Source of the DNA: Desulfacyla sp964522045
GTDB lineage: Bacteria > Desulfobacterota > DSM-4660 > Desulfatiglandales > Desulfatiglandaceae
Length of the DNA stretch: 19,220 nucleotides
Direction of reading: 5' to 3'
Assembly: GCA_964522045.1 (NCBI GenBank)
Contig: CAZFSF010000045.1
Coordinates: 1-19,220 of the forward strand
The translations under genes were made by a program, and so were the position numbers. Shown here one piece after another: positions 7,115-15,348 of this stretch. The notes beneath the pieces are model-generated. The model was given only the letters and a program-made list of their open reading frames with translations, was not told where the DNA came from and made no database searches. Numbering within the stretch: position 1 is the first letter of the stretch; each line of letters begins with the position of its first letter.

Positions 7115-9561
7115 ATAATCAAACACCTTCATATCTCAGGGTAGCAGTATCTGTTCCTGTACGCGGGACTTTTTTCTATGCAACTCCCGAAGATCTTGCA
7201 CCGATGGTCCGGGTCGGATGCCGGGTTGTGGTCCCATTCAACAACCGAAAGGTTACGGGTTATGTCTTGGAAGAAAGCCATGATGTGCCGGACAGGGGTC
7301 TGAGGGAAGTAGTTGATATCCTGGACATTGAGCCTCTCTTCCTCCGGCAGATGGTCCCGTTTTTTGAATGGATAGCCGATTACTATATACATCCGGTAGG
7401 CATGGTTATCCGATCTGCCCTGCCGGAAGAGCATTTCAAGACTGCACGCCTGACGAAAAAGGGATTAGAGGTGCTCCACGGCCGCCTTTTTCATTCTGAA
7501 GATACAGAACTCCTCTCGTGGATAAAGGATAATCGAGGCAAGAAGCTCCCATGGCCCCTTAAGAAAATCTATCCCCTCCAGGAGATGGGATGGTTATCCA
7601 TCGAAAGCCGGACAAAAAAAGGGGTGAGCAATGAATCGTATGCGCTGAAGTTTATCAGACCAAAAAAAGGTCTTGATCTTGAGGCAGCCCTTGCAAAGAG
7701 AGGGAAGGCTTCAAAGGCCAAGAATGAGAGTGAATTTCTGAAAGTAATCTTCGAGTCCGGGGCCATCCTGTCAAATGAGCTGAAGTCCAAATTCACCAAC
7801 GGCCCTTATCTTGTAAATAAATGGGTCCACAATGGGGTCCTTGAAAATCAAACCGTGCCGGTCCACAATTTTAAAGGTGGGGCAAATATCCTTCCGCCTC
7901 CCGCGCCTCATATCCTTCATAAACACCAGCGCCAGGCCTTGAATCAGGTCAGGAAGTATCTTGACAAGGCTGTTTTTTCCTCTTGTCTGCTCTACGGGAT
8001 AACGGGCAGCGGCAAGACAGAAGTATATTACCGGGCAGTGGAACACGCCATAAAATCTGGCCGACGAGCAATATTGATAGCCCCGGAGATATCCTTAGCA
8101 GTGTACTTAGAGGGTGTTTTCCGATCACGCTTAGGGGACCGGATCGCTGTTTATCATAGCGGGCTCACCAGTAGGGAGAGGTATCGCCAGTGGATGAGGA
8201 TGGCAAAGGGAGAAGTGGACCTGGTCATCGGGGCCCGTTCTGCCCTCTTTGCTCCTCTGCCTGAATTGGGGTTGATTATTGTGGACGAGGAGCATGATTC
8301 GGCTTATGTCCAGGAGGAGAGAAGGGGTGGCCCACACTACCAGGCGAGAGACGCGGCCGTTGTAAGGGCTAAGATGGAAAAGGCCGTGGTGGTTTTAGGC
8401 TCCGGAACCCCCTCTGTTCAATCATTTCAGAACAGTATAACGGGGAGATACCACCTGCTTCTCATGCCGGATCGGGTAGAAAAGCGACCCCTGCCAGAGG
8501 TGGAAATCGTGGATATGAAGGGGCATAAAAACGCCTACGGCAAAGAGATGATGATAAGCCCAAGGCTCAGGAAGGCGCTTGATGAAAACCTGATGATGGG
8601 AAGTCAGTCCATCCTCTTCCTGAACCGAAGAGGCTTTCACCGTCTCTATCTGTGTCGAGCATGTGGTCAGTCCATATCTTGCCCCAACTGCGATGTGGCG
8701 CTTACCTTTCACCTTAATGAAGACCGTCTTATCTGTCACTACTGCGGTTTCAATTCCGGGACAAAGGTTAAGTGCTCATCCTGTGGGGGAGGCAATTTGA
8801 AGCCCTACGGGTTTGGGACCGAAAAGTTGGAGCATGAACTCAATACGTTTTTCCCCCATGCACGGATATCGAGGATGGATGCCGACTCTACCCGCAAGAA
8901 GGGGGCGGCTTTTCAAATCTTAAAGAAGTTCGGCAGGCATGAAACGGATATACTCGTGGGCACCCAGATGATCACAAAGGGCTATGATTTCCCCCATGTT
9001 ACCTTAGTCGGTGTCATTTCTGCTGATCTGTCCCTGAGTTTTCCGGACTTCAGAGCCGGGGAAAGGACCTTTCAACTCCTGTCACAGGTTGCCGGGCGGG
9101 CAGGGAGGGGAGATCGGAAGGGGAGAGTGATTATTCAGACCTTCAATCCTGATCATTACGTGATTCGCGCTGCCATGGCGCACGATTTCCAGTCATTTTT
9201 TGATAGAGAAAAGGGGCTTAGAGAACAGTTAGGCTATCCTCCTTTTTCGAATCTGGCATGTCTGCGGCTTCAGGGGGCTAACAAGAAAATGACCGAGGAA
9301 TCGGTCTATCAGTTGAGTGCGGATTTGAGGGCGATCTTGCGCAGATGGCCCAAGAGGGGCAAAGAGATCCAGGTGTTAGGCCCCGTTGAGGCCCCTATGT
9401 CGCGTCTGAAGGGAAAGCATAGGTGGCAGTTGTTAGTCAAGAGCAGCAGTGTGTCGCTCTTGAGACATCTCTTGATAGAAGTGGAACGATCCTCCATGAA
9501 GGCACTCAGATCGAGAGATGTTCATCTTGTCTCGGATGTGGACCCGTATGATATGCTTTAA
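7111..9561 (+). CDS. priA: Primosomal replication-restart helicase PriA
   Basis: A 3'-to-5' superfamily 2 DNA helicase that reloads the replisome at stalled forks. In the 816 residues one sees the N-terminal 3'-DNA-binding domain (YLRVAVSVPVRGTFFYATPE), Walker A GITGSGKTEVYY (Lys302), Walker B IIVDEEH (Asp392-His395), and eight Cys of the two zinc sites (Cys515, 518, 524, 527, 542, 545, 555, 558). The helicase C motifs LVGTQMITKGYDFP and QVAGRAGRG follow. The start ATG overlaps the stop of the desulfurase gene (ATGA), implying translational coupling. The length is a little above E. coli PriA. No key residue appears missing. Confidence 0.96.
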   Translation: MNNQTPSYLRVAVSVPVRGTFFYATPEDLAPMVRVGCRVVVPFNNRKVTGYVLEESHDVPDRGLREVVDILDIEPLFLRQMVPFFEWIADYYIHPVGMVIRSALPEEHFKTARLTKKGLEVLHGRLFHSEDTELLSWIKDNRGKKLPWPLKKIYPLQEMGWLSIESRTKKGVSNESYALKFIRPKKGLDLEAALAKRGKASKAKNESEFLKVIFESGAILSNELKSKFTNGPYLVNKWVHNGVLENQTVPVHNFKGGANILPPPAPHILHKHQRQALNQVRKYLDKAVFSSCLLYGITGSGKTEVYYRAVEHAIKSGRRAILIAPEISLAVYLEGVFRSRLGDRIAVYHSGLTSRERYRQWMRMAKGEVDLVIGARSALFAPLPELGLIIVDEEHDSAYVQEERRGGPHYQARDAAVVRAKMEKAVVVLGSGTPSVQSFQNSITGRYHLLLMPDRVEKRPLPEVEIVDMKGHKNAYGKEMMISPRLRKALDENLMMGSQSILFLNRRGFHRLYLCRACGQSISCPNCDVALTFHLNEDRLICHYCGFNSGTKVKCSSCGGGNLKPYGFGTEKLEHELNTFFPHARISRMDADSTRKKGAAFQILKKFGRHETDILVGTQMITKGYDFPHVTLVGVISADLSLSFPDFRAGERTFQLLSQVAGRAGRGDRKGRVIIQTFNPDHYVIRAAMAHDFQSFFDREKGLREQLGYPPFSNLACLRLQGANKKMTEESVYQLSADLRAILRRWPKRGKEIQVLGPVEAPMSRLKGKHRWQLLVKSSSVSLLRHLLIEVERSSMKALRSRDVHLVSDVDPYDML

Positions 9562-9593
9562 GCTGTTTTGTTGAGAGAACGTTCACAATCCGT

Positions 9594-10247
9594 TCAGCGC
9601 CTTTTTTCCATATCTTCGATGATTATACGTGCCGCAATCCGCGCCCCGATACCCGGGGGCAGACCGCATTTCTCGAAACCCTTGTCACGAACAAAGCCTG
9701 GATAGCCTTCGTCAATATCTGCATTATTATAATACCGCCCGAATATAACGTTTTCGTGGATCTCTCTGCATTTCGTAGTCCCTAATGTCTGTTCGAAGTA
9801 TTGAATCAGTTTTCGGCATTTTCCATACGTTCGGGCATTTGCACTATAATCCAACAAGTCATCCTTTCCAAAATAGAGGGAGAGGGCGACCATGGCCCCG
9901 GTCACCCCGCCGCATGTCTCGCCTGTCAGTGCAATACCAGGAAATCCGGAAAGAGCCTTTACAACGCTGATGTCACCGAGACCGAATTCTTCAATAACCG
10001 CCAACGCGGCACTCTTGGCACAACTCTGGCTCACCTGTTCATAGGCTTCAGCCCCCCTCTGCACGCGCTCCAGTATTTCCTCTTTCATGTTTATCAGCTC
10101 GTCAGGATTCATTTCTTTCTTCGGTATACCCTGTTGGGACAGTTTTTTTAACCTGGCCTCCACGGCCTCCCTATCCTCAGGGCCTTTGGCCAGCTCCTGA
10201 ACGCGCTTTTTCAAAGACTCAACATCCGCCGGTGTTTTCTCTTTCAT
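9594..10247 (-). CDS. CGCxxG-type redox-active cysteine protein (C_GCAxxG_C_C family-like)
   Basis: A 217-residue soluble protein. Residues 1-70 are highly charged and probably helical. The rest has the hallmark of the C_GCAxxG_C_C family: an initial Cys (Cys76 in SQSCAKS), a glycine-rich Cys motif GETCGGVTGAMVAL (Cys112), then spaced Cys144, Cys160 and Cys194. Members are thought to be redox active and often lie near electron-transfer genes in anaerobes; the exact function is not known. ATG 10247 has GAGAGG eight bases upstream and is preferred to the TTG at 10253. It is divergent from the AOR-ADH gene, so a redox link to it is possible but unproven. Confidence 0.75.
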   Translation of the reverse strand: MKEKTPADVESLKKRVQELAKGPEDREAVEARLKKLSQQGIPKKEMNPDELINMKEEILERVQRGAEAYEQVSQSCAKSAALAVIEEFGLGDISVVKALSGFPGIALTGETCGGVTGAMVALSLYFGKDDLLDYSANARTYGKCRKLIQYFEQTLGTTKCREIHENVIFGRYYNNADIDEGYPGFVRDKGFEKCGLPPGIGARIAARIIIEDMEKRR

Positions 10248-10395
10248 ATTCAAAACCTCTCTTTTTCATAAATGTTTGTGTAAGGGTTGGAGCTCAGGCA
10301 TATCACCAGTCCCCCTTAATATTATTGCTGTTTAAGATAAATTATTTTCCCCTTTTGCTCAAGTTTATTGTAGCATGACGTAAGCGTCGTCGTTG

Positions 10396-10405
10396 AACGT
10401 TAGGG
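10396..10405 (+). repeat. Integron-core-like motif copy 2 (AACGTTAGGG)
   Basis: Ten bases identical to copies at 1278-1287, 15044-15053 and, inverted, 18907-18916. It lies 20 bases before the start codon of the AOR-ADH gene, where the entry core of a gene cassette would lie. Upstream there is a small GACG-TAAG-CGTC hairpin (10377-10388) but no recognisable opposing core. Confidence 0.5.
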
Positions 10406-10425
10406 TTTAAAAGGAGAATATGGCC

Positions 10426-13278
10426 ATGAAGTTGCTGCGTGTTGATATGAGAAATGAAAATACAGTCGCAACAGACCTTCCAGAAGAGTGGCTGGCAATT
10501 GGTGGCAGTGGCTTGATTGCCAAGATAATGAATGATGAGGTCCCTCCTGAAACAGATCCTTTAGGTCCTGACAATAAATTGATTATTGCCTGTGGTCCTC
10601 TCGCGGGAACAAGGGCGCCGCAACTTGGACGCATTTCCGTTGGTGCCAAAAGCCCCTTAACATTGGGAATAAAGGAGGCTAACGCAGGTGGCCCTGCAGG
10701 TCAATATATGGACCGATTGGGGTTTCGGGGCATTATTGTAGAAAACGCTGCTGAACAGGAAAAAATATTTTACCTCAGGATTTCTAAAAAAGAGGCGCGT
10801 CTTGTGCCTGCCAACGAATTTAAGTGTCTGAAAAACTATGAATTGGTACGGCGGCTTCATTCAAAATACGGTAAAAAAGTGGCCATTGTCTGTATCGGCA
10901 TTGCCGGTGAGAGGAAATATCGAGGGGCCTCCGTATCGTTCACGGATGTTTTTGGTGATCCGTCTCGCAATGCGGCAAGAGGTGGATTGGGTGCGGTTAT
11001 GGGGTCAAAGGGTCTGAAGGCGATTGTTCTGGATGCGTCTAGCACTCCGCCGCTAAGCATCGCCGATCCTGACCGTTTCAAAAAAACGGTTAATTCGTGG
11101 ATCAGTACAATTGCGCACGACATCAGCTGCGGGCTGTATTCAAAATTTGGCACCCCTTTTGCTGTTGCCAATTCGGCCAATCAGGGCACCCTGCCAACCC
11201 ATAACTACCATTCGGGCAGACCTCGCGACTTTTATAAAGTTAGCGGTGAAGCCATCCAGGAAAACCTTTTTAAACGAGGGGGCAAGATGCATGGCTGTAT
11301 GCCGGGCTGTGCCGTTAAATGTTCAATAATCTACCCTGATGCAGAAGGTAACCGCCTTGCCTCAGCCTATGAATATGAGATAATCGCCATGCTCGGTACG
11401 AATCTGGGAATCATGGATTTGGATGCGATCGGAAAACTGAAATTCATGTGCGACGACCTCGGCATCGATGCAATTGAAGCCGGATCCTGTCTCGGTGTGG
11501 CGGCCGATGCAGGGAAGATGGAAATGGGTAATTCGGCGTCAGCAGAGAAGCTTCTTATGGAAATAGAACAGGGCACCGCCTTAGGTGAGGCCTTGGGAAA
11601 TGGGGTTGTCAGTACTGCAAAGGCCTTAAATGTTCGGCGTGTTCCCGCATACAAGGGACAGGCGTTTCCAGGGCATGATCCCAGGTCAGTGAAAGGAACC
11701 GGCGTCACTTACGTGACAAGCCCCATGGGGGCTGACCACACCGCCGGTCTTACCTATCGGGCACCTCGGCAAAGAGAGAAGCAGGACCAAAACTCGCTCC
11801 GATCGCAGGTCCAGGCGGCTACCTGCGACACACTCGGATATTGTTTAAACTCTGTTCCGGGTGGGCAGGAATCCATATATGATTTTTTTGCCGATTTGAT
11901 GAACGCGCGGTACGGGATGGGGTTAACGCCGGATGATATTGTAGAAATCGGCAAGCAGACCTTAAAGGATCAAATCAAGTTCAATGAAAATGCTGAATTT
12001 AGCAGCATGGATGAACTTTCACAAAACTTTATTCGATCCGAATCATTAGCGCCAACCAATCAGGTTTTTGATGTTCCGGAGAAAGAGTTGCGGGATTTCT
12101 GGGATGGGTTAAACGCCTTCAAAGTCCCCAAAAAACATTGGGAAGTTCGCATACCGCCAATGCCTGAAACGCTGTTTGGCACCCATGTGGTCCAAAAAGT
12201 GGGGGCCGCGGCCAAAAGATTGGATATGAGAAATGCGATGATTGTCTCAGATCCGGTTATGAAAAGCATCGGGCGTGTTAATGAAGTACAGACAATCCTC
12301 CAAAGATCCGGCATCACGTCTGAGATATTCCTGGATGTTGAGCCTGATCCTCCCGTAGAATTGATTGAGATAGCGGGGGATTTGTACAAGACCAAAGGTT
12401 GTGACGGCATTATCGGCTTGGGCGGTGGCAGCAGTCTGGATGCTGCCAAAGCAATCGCTTTGCGGGTAACGCATTCCGGTGAATTGACCGAATATGAAAG
12501 CATTGTCGGCGGAACGGCAAAGATAAAACCGACATTGCCCCCGTTGATCTGTATTCCAACCACCTCGGGCACCGGTAGCGAGGTTAATCCGTACGCGGTT
12601 ATTACGAATAAGCAGCGGAACGTCAAATTTATGCTTATGAGCAACCATCTGATCCCCAAAGTAGCTGTTATCGATCCAAATTATTGCAGGAGCATGCCTC
12701 CCGAATTGACGAGAGAGTCAGGGGTTGATGCCTTGGCCCACTGTATCGAAGGCTATGTCGCTCTGGCAGCGCCGTATCATCCTTATTTCGAATCCATGGC
12801 CCTTTATGGAACCAAACTGATTGGTCGAAGCTTAGTGAAAGCATACAAAGAGCCCCGGGATCTCGATGCCCGAACCGACATGTGTATGGCGGCTGTCTAC
12901 GGGGGAATCGCGTTTAGTAAGGGGCTTGGCGTGGGCCATGCCATAACACATGTTCTCGGTGCGCATTACCATATCCCCCATGGAAAAGCCGCAACCATCG
13001 GTCTGATTTGCTTTGTCAGAGCAAATAGGGCAGTATGTGATAAACAATTCTTGGATCTTGCTTTTATGCTGAACGGTTTTGAGGATTTAGAAGCGGCCCT
13101 GTTGAAACTGTATAAAGACCTCGGAATTACAGCAACCCTTAAAGACAATAATATCCCTGAAAAAGACCTGAAAAAGATCGCTTTCTACACCTATAGAGAT
13201 GCCGTCAATATTGCCACGAACCCGGCAAAATTGAGTGAAAAGAAAATCCTTTCACTTCTCGAAAATGTCTATGATTAG
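10426..13278 (+). CDS. Fusion of aldehyde:ferredoxin oxidoreductase and iron-dependent alcohol dehydrogenase
   Basis: A single 950-residue frame. Residues 1 to about 560 are an AOR-family tungsto-pterin enzyme, which interconverts aldehydes and carboxylic acids with ferredoxin. It shows KSPLTLGIKEANAGGPAGQ, DPSRNAARGGLGAVMGSKGLKA, the [4Fe-4S] ligands HGCMPGCAVKC (Cys291, 295, 299), and the fourth Cys in CDTLGYC (Cys473). The usual AOR tail VFDVPEKELRDFW (about 547-559) is present, but the last 30-40 residues of stand-alone AORs are replaced. From about 572 a complete group III Fe-ADH follows: GLGGGSSLDAAKA (NAD(P) site), PTTSGTGSE, and metal ligands Asp768, His772, His838 and His852, spaced nearly as in FucO. 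Together they could convert acid to aldehyde to alcohol, or the reverse, without releasing the aldehyde. ATG 10426 lies 9 bases after AAGGAG; the ATG at 10420 is too close. The substrate is unknown. Confidence 0.92.
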   Translation: MKLLRVDMRNENTVATDLPEEWLAIGGSGLIAKIMNDEVPPETDPLGPDNKLIIACGPLAGTRAPQLGRISVGAKSPLTLGIKEANAGGPAGQYMDRLGFRGIIVENAAEQEKIFYLRISKKEARLVPANEFKCLKNYELVRRLHSKYGKKVAIVCIGIAGERKYRGASVSFTDVFGDPSRNAARGGLGAVMGSKGLKAIVLDASSTPPLSIADPDRFKKTVNSWISTIAHDISCGLYSKFGTPFAVANSANQGTLPTHNYHSGRPRDFYKVSGEAIQENLFKRGGKMHGCMPGCAVKCSIIYPDAEGNRLASAYEYEIIAMLGTNLGIMDLDAIGKLKFMCDDLGIDAIEAGSCLGVAADAGKMEMGNSASAEKLLMEIEQGTALGEALGNGVVSTAKALNVRRVPAYKGQAFPGHDPRSVKGTGVTYVTSPMGADHTAGLTYRAPRQREKQDQNSLRSQVQAATCDTLGYCLNSVPGGQESIYDFFADLMNARYGMGLTPDDIVEIGKQTLKDQIKFNENAEFSSMDELSQNFIRSESLAPTNQVFDVPEKELRDFWDGLNAFKVPKKHWEVRIPPMPETLFGTHVVQKVGAAAKRLDMRNAMIVSDPVMKSIGRVNEVQTILQRSGITSEIFLDVEPDPPVELIEIAGDLYKTKGCDGIIGLGGGSSLDAAKAIALRVTHSGELTEYESIVGGTAKIKPTLPPLICIPTTSGTGSEVNPYAVITNKQRNVKFMLMSNHLIPKVAVIDPNYCRSMPPELTRESGVDALAHCIEGYVALAAPYHPYFESMALYGTKLIGRSLVKAYKEPRDLDARTDMCMAAVYGGIAFSKGLGVGHAITHVLGAHYHIPHGKAATIGLICFVRANRAVCDKQFLDLAFMLNGFEDLEAALLKLYKDLGITATLKDNNIPEKDLKKIAFYTYRDAVNIATNPAKLSEKKILSLLENVYD

Positions 13279-14119
13279 TCACCCGTTTCAACAAAATTCG
13301 ATGCATCAACGTGGGCATCTGTCAGTGCACGTTTTCTTTTTTATCAGTATCCTGCTTAGCTGGGGTCTGCTTCCTGCTACTGCGCAAGAACGCGGCCAAG
13401 CTGGATGCCCTGGTGTTAGCCAAGGCCCGGAACAGTTAGTTGCCTACAAACTCACCCCGGGACAGTTGGCTATTAGCTTATGGGCACGAGCGCAGGTTCA
13501 GGCCAGGGTCGGAGATCATGCTGTCCGTCAAGAGAGCCACGATCTTGAGACCCTCTACGCGGAAGCCGCGGTAGCTGAAGTGGAGGCCAAAAGGATTACC
13601 CGGGCCCTGGCAGAGCGCACCGGTGGAATCGCCGTCTTTCCCACGGGAGGGAGGTTAAAAGGAAAACAAAGGGCCAAGGAAAAAATTGTGATTGAATTGG
13701 GAGGAGATGCTTCAGGACTCATGGATATTGCCCGCGGCTCTATAGAGTACCCTACCGTTGACGCAGTATACCAGGGCCTCCGATATCTTATTCTGCATGG
13801 CTATGACGTTGTTCGGATCAAAGACCGTGCTATCGATCCTTTGGCCTCTGGATTTTGGAATATCCACCTGAACCTGCGCACGTCCAACCACCATATCATC
13901 GAATTACAGCTACATCTCAGGGAAATTCTGAGGTACAGTATGGGTGAGGGGCATAAGAAGTACGAACAGGTCCGCAGCATTGAAGCAGCAGCCGTTCGTG
14001 AAGGGCGGTTGCTTACGCCGAAAGAACGGGCAATGATTGATCAACTCAATTGTGAGCAAAAACAGTTCTACAGGGCAGCCTTCCAAAGGGGACAGGCTCC
14101 CCATAAGGTTAAAGATTGA
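13265..14119 (+). CDS. Exported protein with a RelA/SpoT-like domain
   Basis: A protein of about 284 residues overlapping the end of the AOR-ADH gene. A hydrophobic stretch (VFFFISILLSWGLLP) followed by ATA-QE looks like a cleavable signal peptide. Residues 129-240 resemble the RelA/SpoT nucleotidyltransferase domain: RLKGK, then LMDIARGSI where RSH enzymes have a catalytic Asp-Arg region, RIKDR, SGFWNIHLNL in place of GYxSxH, IIELQL in place of the EVQIRT motif, and HKKYEQ. I align these by eye; similarity is moderate. The G-loop and key residues differ enough that (p)ppGpp synthesis cannot be assumed, and an exported synthetase would lack cytoplasmic ATP. No Shine-Dalgarno decides the start; ATG 13301 would give a compact signal peptide, while GTG 13235 opens the frame. 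Confidence 0.6.
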   Translation: MSMISHPFQQNSMHQRGHLSVHVFFFISILLSWGLLPATAQERGQAGCPGVSQGPEQLVAYKLTPGQLAISLWARAQVQARVGDHAVRQESHDLETLYAEAAVAEVEAKRITRALAERTGGIAVFPTGGRLKGKQRAKEKIVIELGGDASGLMDIARGSIEYPTVDAVYQGLRYLILHGYDVVRIKDRAIDPLASGFWNIHLNLRTSNHHIIELQLHLREILRYSMGEGHKKYEQVRSIEAAAVREGRLLTPKERAMIDQLNCEQKQFYRAAFQRGQAPHKVKD

Positions 14120-14200
14120 CTATTCTTGTTTGGCCCTTTTAGCTTCTCTGCCGCCACAATGAATACATTAGTCGGGCACATTTTCTCTATAATGATCTCT

Positions 14201-14971
14201 TTACAAATGCTCCTTGTGGGAAGAGAAATAGGGTAGAGAAAACAGCTCGTTCCAAGTGGAAATCACAGACACGTTATCGTCCTCGATTTCCACCTGATCT
14301 GATACCGCTCCAGGAGGTAAAAGGCTTTTTTTGTCCCGGGCATAGGTAAACCAGACTGGCTGAAGCCCTGCCCTAAAGGCGCCATTAATATCGGCCTCAG
14401 GGTCATCTCCCACATACAGTGTCTCGCCCCTATCCACACCTAAAGATTCTATAAGTATGCGAAAAACAATGGCGTGCGGTTTTCTGTAACCGATTTGGCC
14501 TGAGATAAGCACCACGTCGAAAAAGGGGCTGAGGCCCATATGGTCAATGATCTTAAAAGCGGCGGGCGCGTGGGTAAAGTTGGAAAGCAACCCGAGGCGA
14601 TACTCTCCTTTCAGTGTTTCGAGCATTTCTATAGTACCAGGGATAGGGTGGCAGAAATCGAGAAAGGTGGAAAAATAGGCTTCAATTGCGGGGGATATCC
14701 GGGGATCATCCGGCCCTATGTCGTAACCTAAAGACTGCAGCGCCGCGCTGATCCAAAAGCGATTGTGTGTCTCTTTCCCTTCCTTATTTGCACGTTTGAA
14801 AAACCCCAAAGCGGCGTCCCGATAGGCCTTTTTGAATTGCTCGTACTCCAGACGGAGACCCATTTGAGTCAGACTGCCGGTCAGCCTGGTCAAGGCATCT
14901 CTAAGAGCACCCGGTTCCGCAGTAATCAAGGTGTTGAAGAGATCAAATCCTATAGCCTTTATCTGATTCAT
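14201..14971 (-). CDS. HAD-superfamily hydrolase
   Basis: A 256-residue haloacid dehalogenase-type enzyme, probably a small-molecule phosphatase of unknown substrate. Motif I is GFDLFNTL with the nucleophile Asp10. The usual second Asp (general acid/base) is Phe12, as in some dehalogenase- and phosphonatase-like HADs. Motif II is LLSNFT (Ser130), motif III the Lys in GYRKPHAIVF (Lys164), and motif IV YVGDDPEADINGA (Asp189, Asp190, Asp194). A helical cap lies between motifs I and II. ATG 14971 begins the conserved fold; the frame is open to a TTG at 15034, which lacks a clear Shine-Dalgarno. It converges on the RelA-like gene and is divergent from the ketosynthase operon. Confidence 0.87.
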   Translation of the reverse strand: MNQIKAIGFDLFNTLITAEPGALRDALTRLTGSLTQMGLRLEYEQFKKAYRDAALGFFKRANKEGKETHNRFWISAALQSLGYDIGPDDPRISPAIEAYFSTFLDFCHPIPGTIEMLETLKGEYRLGLLSNFTHAPAAFKIIDHMGLSPFFDVVLISGQIGYRKPHAIVFRILIESLGVDRGETLYVGDDPEADINGAFRAGLQPVWFTYARDKKSLLPPGAVSDQVEIEDDNVSVISTWNELFSLPYFSSHKEHL

Positions 14972-15035
14972 GTGGTCTTTAAGTAGTGTCTGAACGAAAA
15001 CTGTCTTTTTCGCCCATATCTGCGTCAGACTCAAA

Positions 15036-15055
15036 TTTTATGCAACGTTAGGGTT
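15036..15055 (+). repeat. Left copy of a 20-bp inverted repeat; integron-core-like motif copy 3
   Basis: TTTTATGCAACGTTAGGGTT pairs with 18905-18924 in inverted orientation with 19 of 20 bases identical. It contains the GTTAGGG core and shares GCAACGTTAGGG with 1276-1287. In an attC site this would be the L'-R' end. An opposing core upstream was not found; that sequence is the start of the HAD gene. Confidence 0.75.
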
Positions 15056-15137
15056 GATACTCTCGTAAAAAATCAAAAGTGCGCAACTGGGAGTGATCTC
15101 TTCAAGGCTAATCTATTATAATAATTAGCAATTCTTA

Positions 15138-15161
15138 AATTCCTCAATTCCTCAATTCCTC
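15138..15161 (+). repeat. Three tandem AATTCCTC octamers
   Basis: Three identical 8-base units run head to tail, followed by a partial AAT. They lie between the HAD gene and the ketosynthase operon, upstream of the candidate promoter. Confidence 0.85.
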
Positions 15162-15257
15162 AATCCATGTATAGATGGTTTTTTACATGGGCATCAGTTT
15201 TCTGTCAATATTAATTTCAAGGCCGGCATCAGGATTGAGATTAAGGGAACTGCGGAT

Positions 15258-15285
15258 TTGACAACTACCTCTCTTACGATATATG
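15258..15285 (+). promoter_or_regulatory. Candidate sigma-70 promoter of the ketosynthase operon
   Basis: TTGACA (15258-15263) is a perfect -35 box. TATATG (15280-15285) is an approximate -10 box after 16 bases. The operon start codon lies about 64 bases downstream of the -10 element. Confidence 0.4.
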
Positions 15286-15348
15286 GTCACCCCCTATCGA
15301 GTAGACACCAACAGAGCGCGGTGGAACATGGGATGAATGAGGTGATAT

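Larger units (their letters stand above)
15056..15348. other. Non-coding region upstream of the ketosynthase operon
   Basis: Nearly 300 bases without a gene. It is AT-rich in its first half and holds a short octamer repeat (15138-15161), a minor inverted repeat CCATGT/ACATGG (15165-15170 and 15185-15190) and a possible sigma-70 promoter (15258-15285). No RNA gene was recognised. Confidence 0.55.

Noticed and set aside
12060..12659. 199-residue open frame on the minus strand
   Set aside because: It is antisense to the Fe-ADH half of the fusion, whose motifs are clear; composition is serine-rich with no family resemblance.
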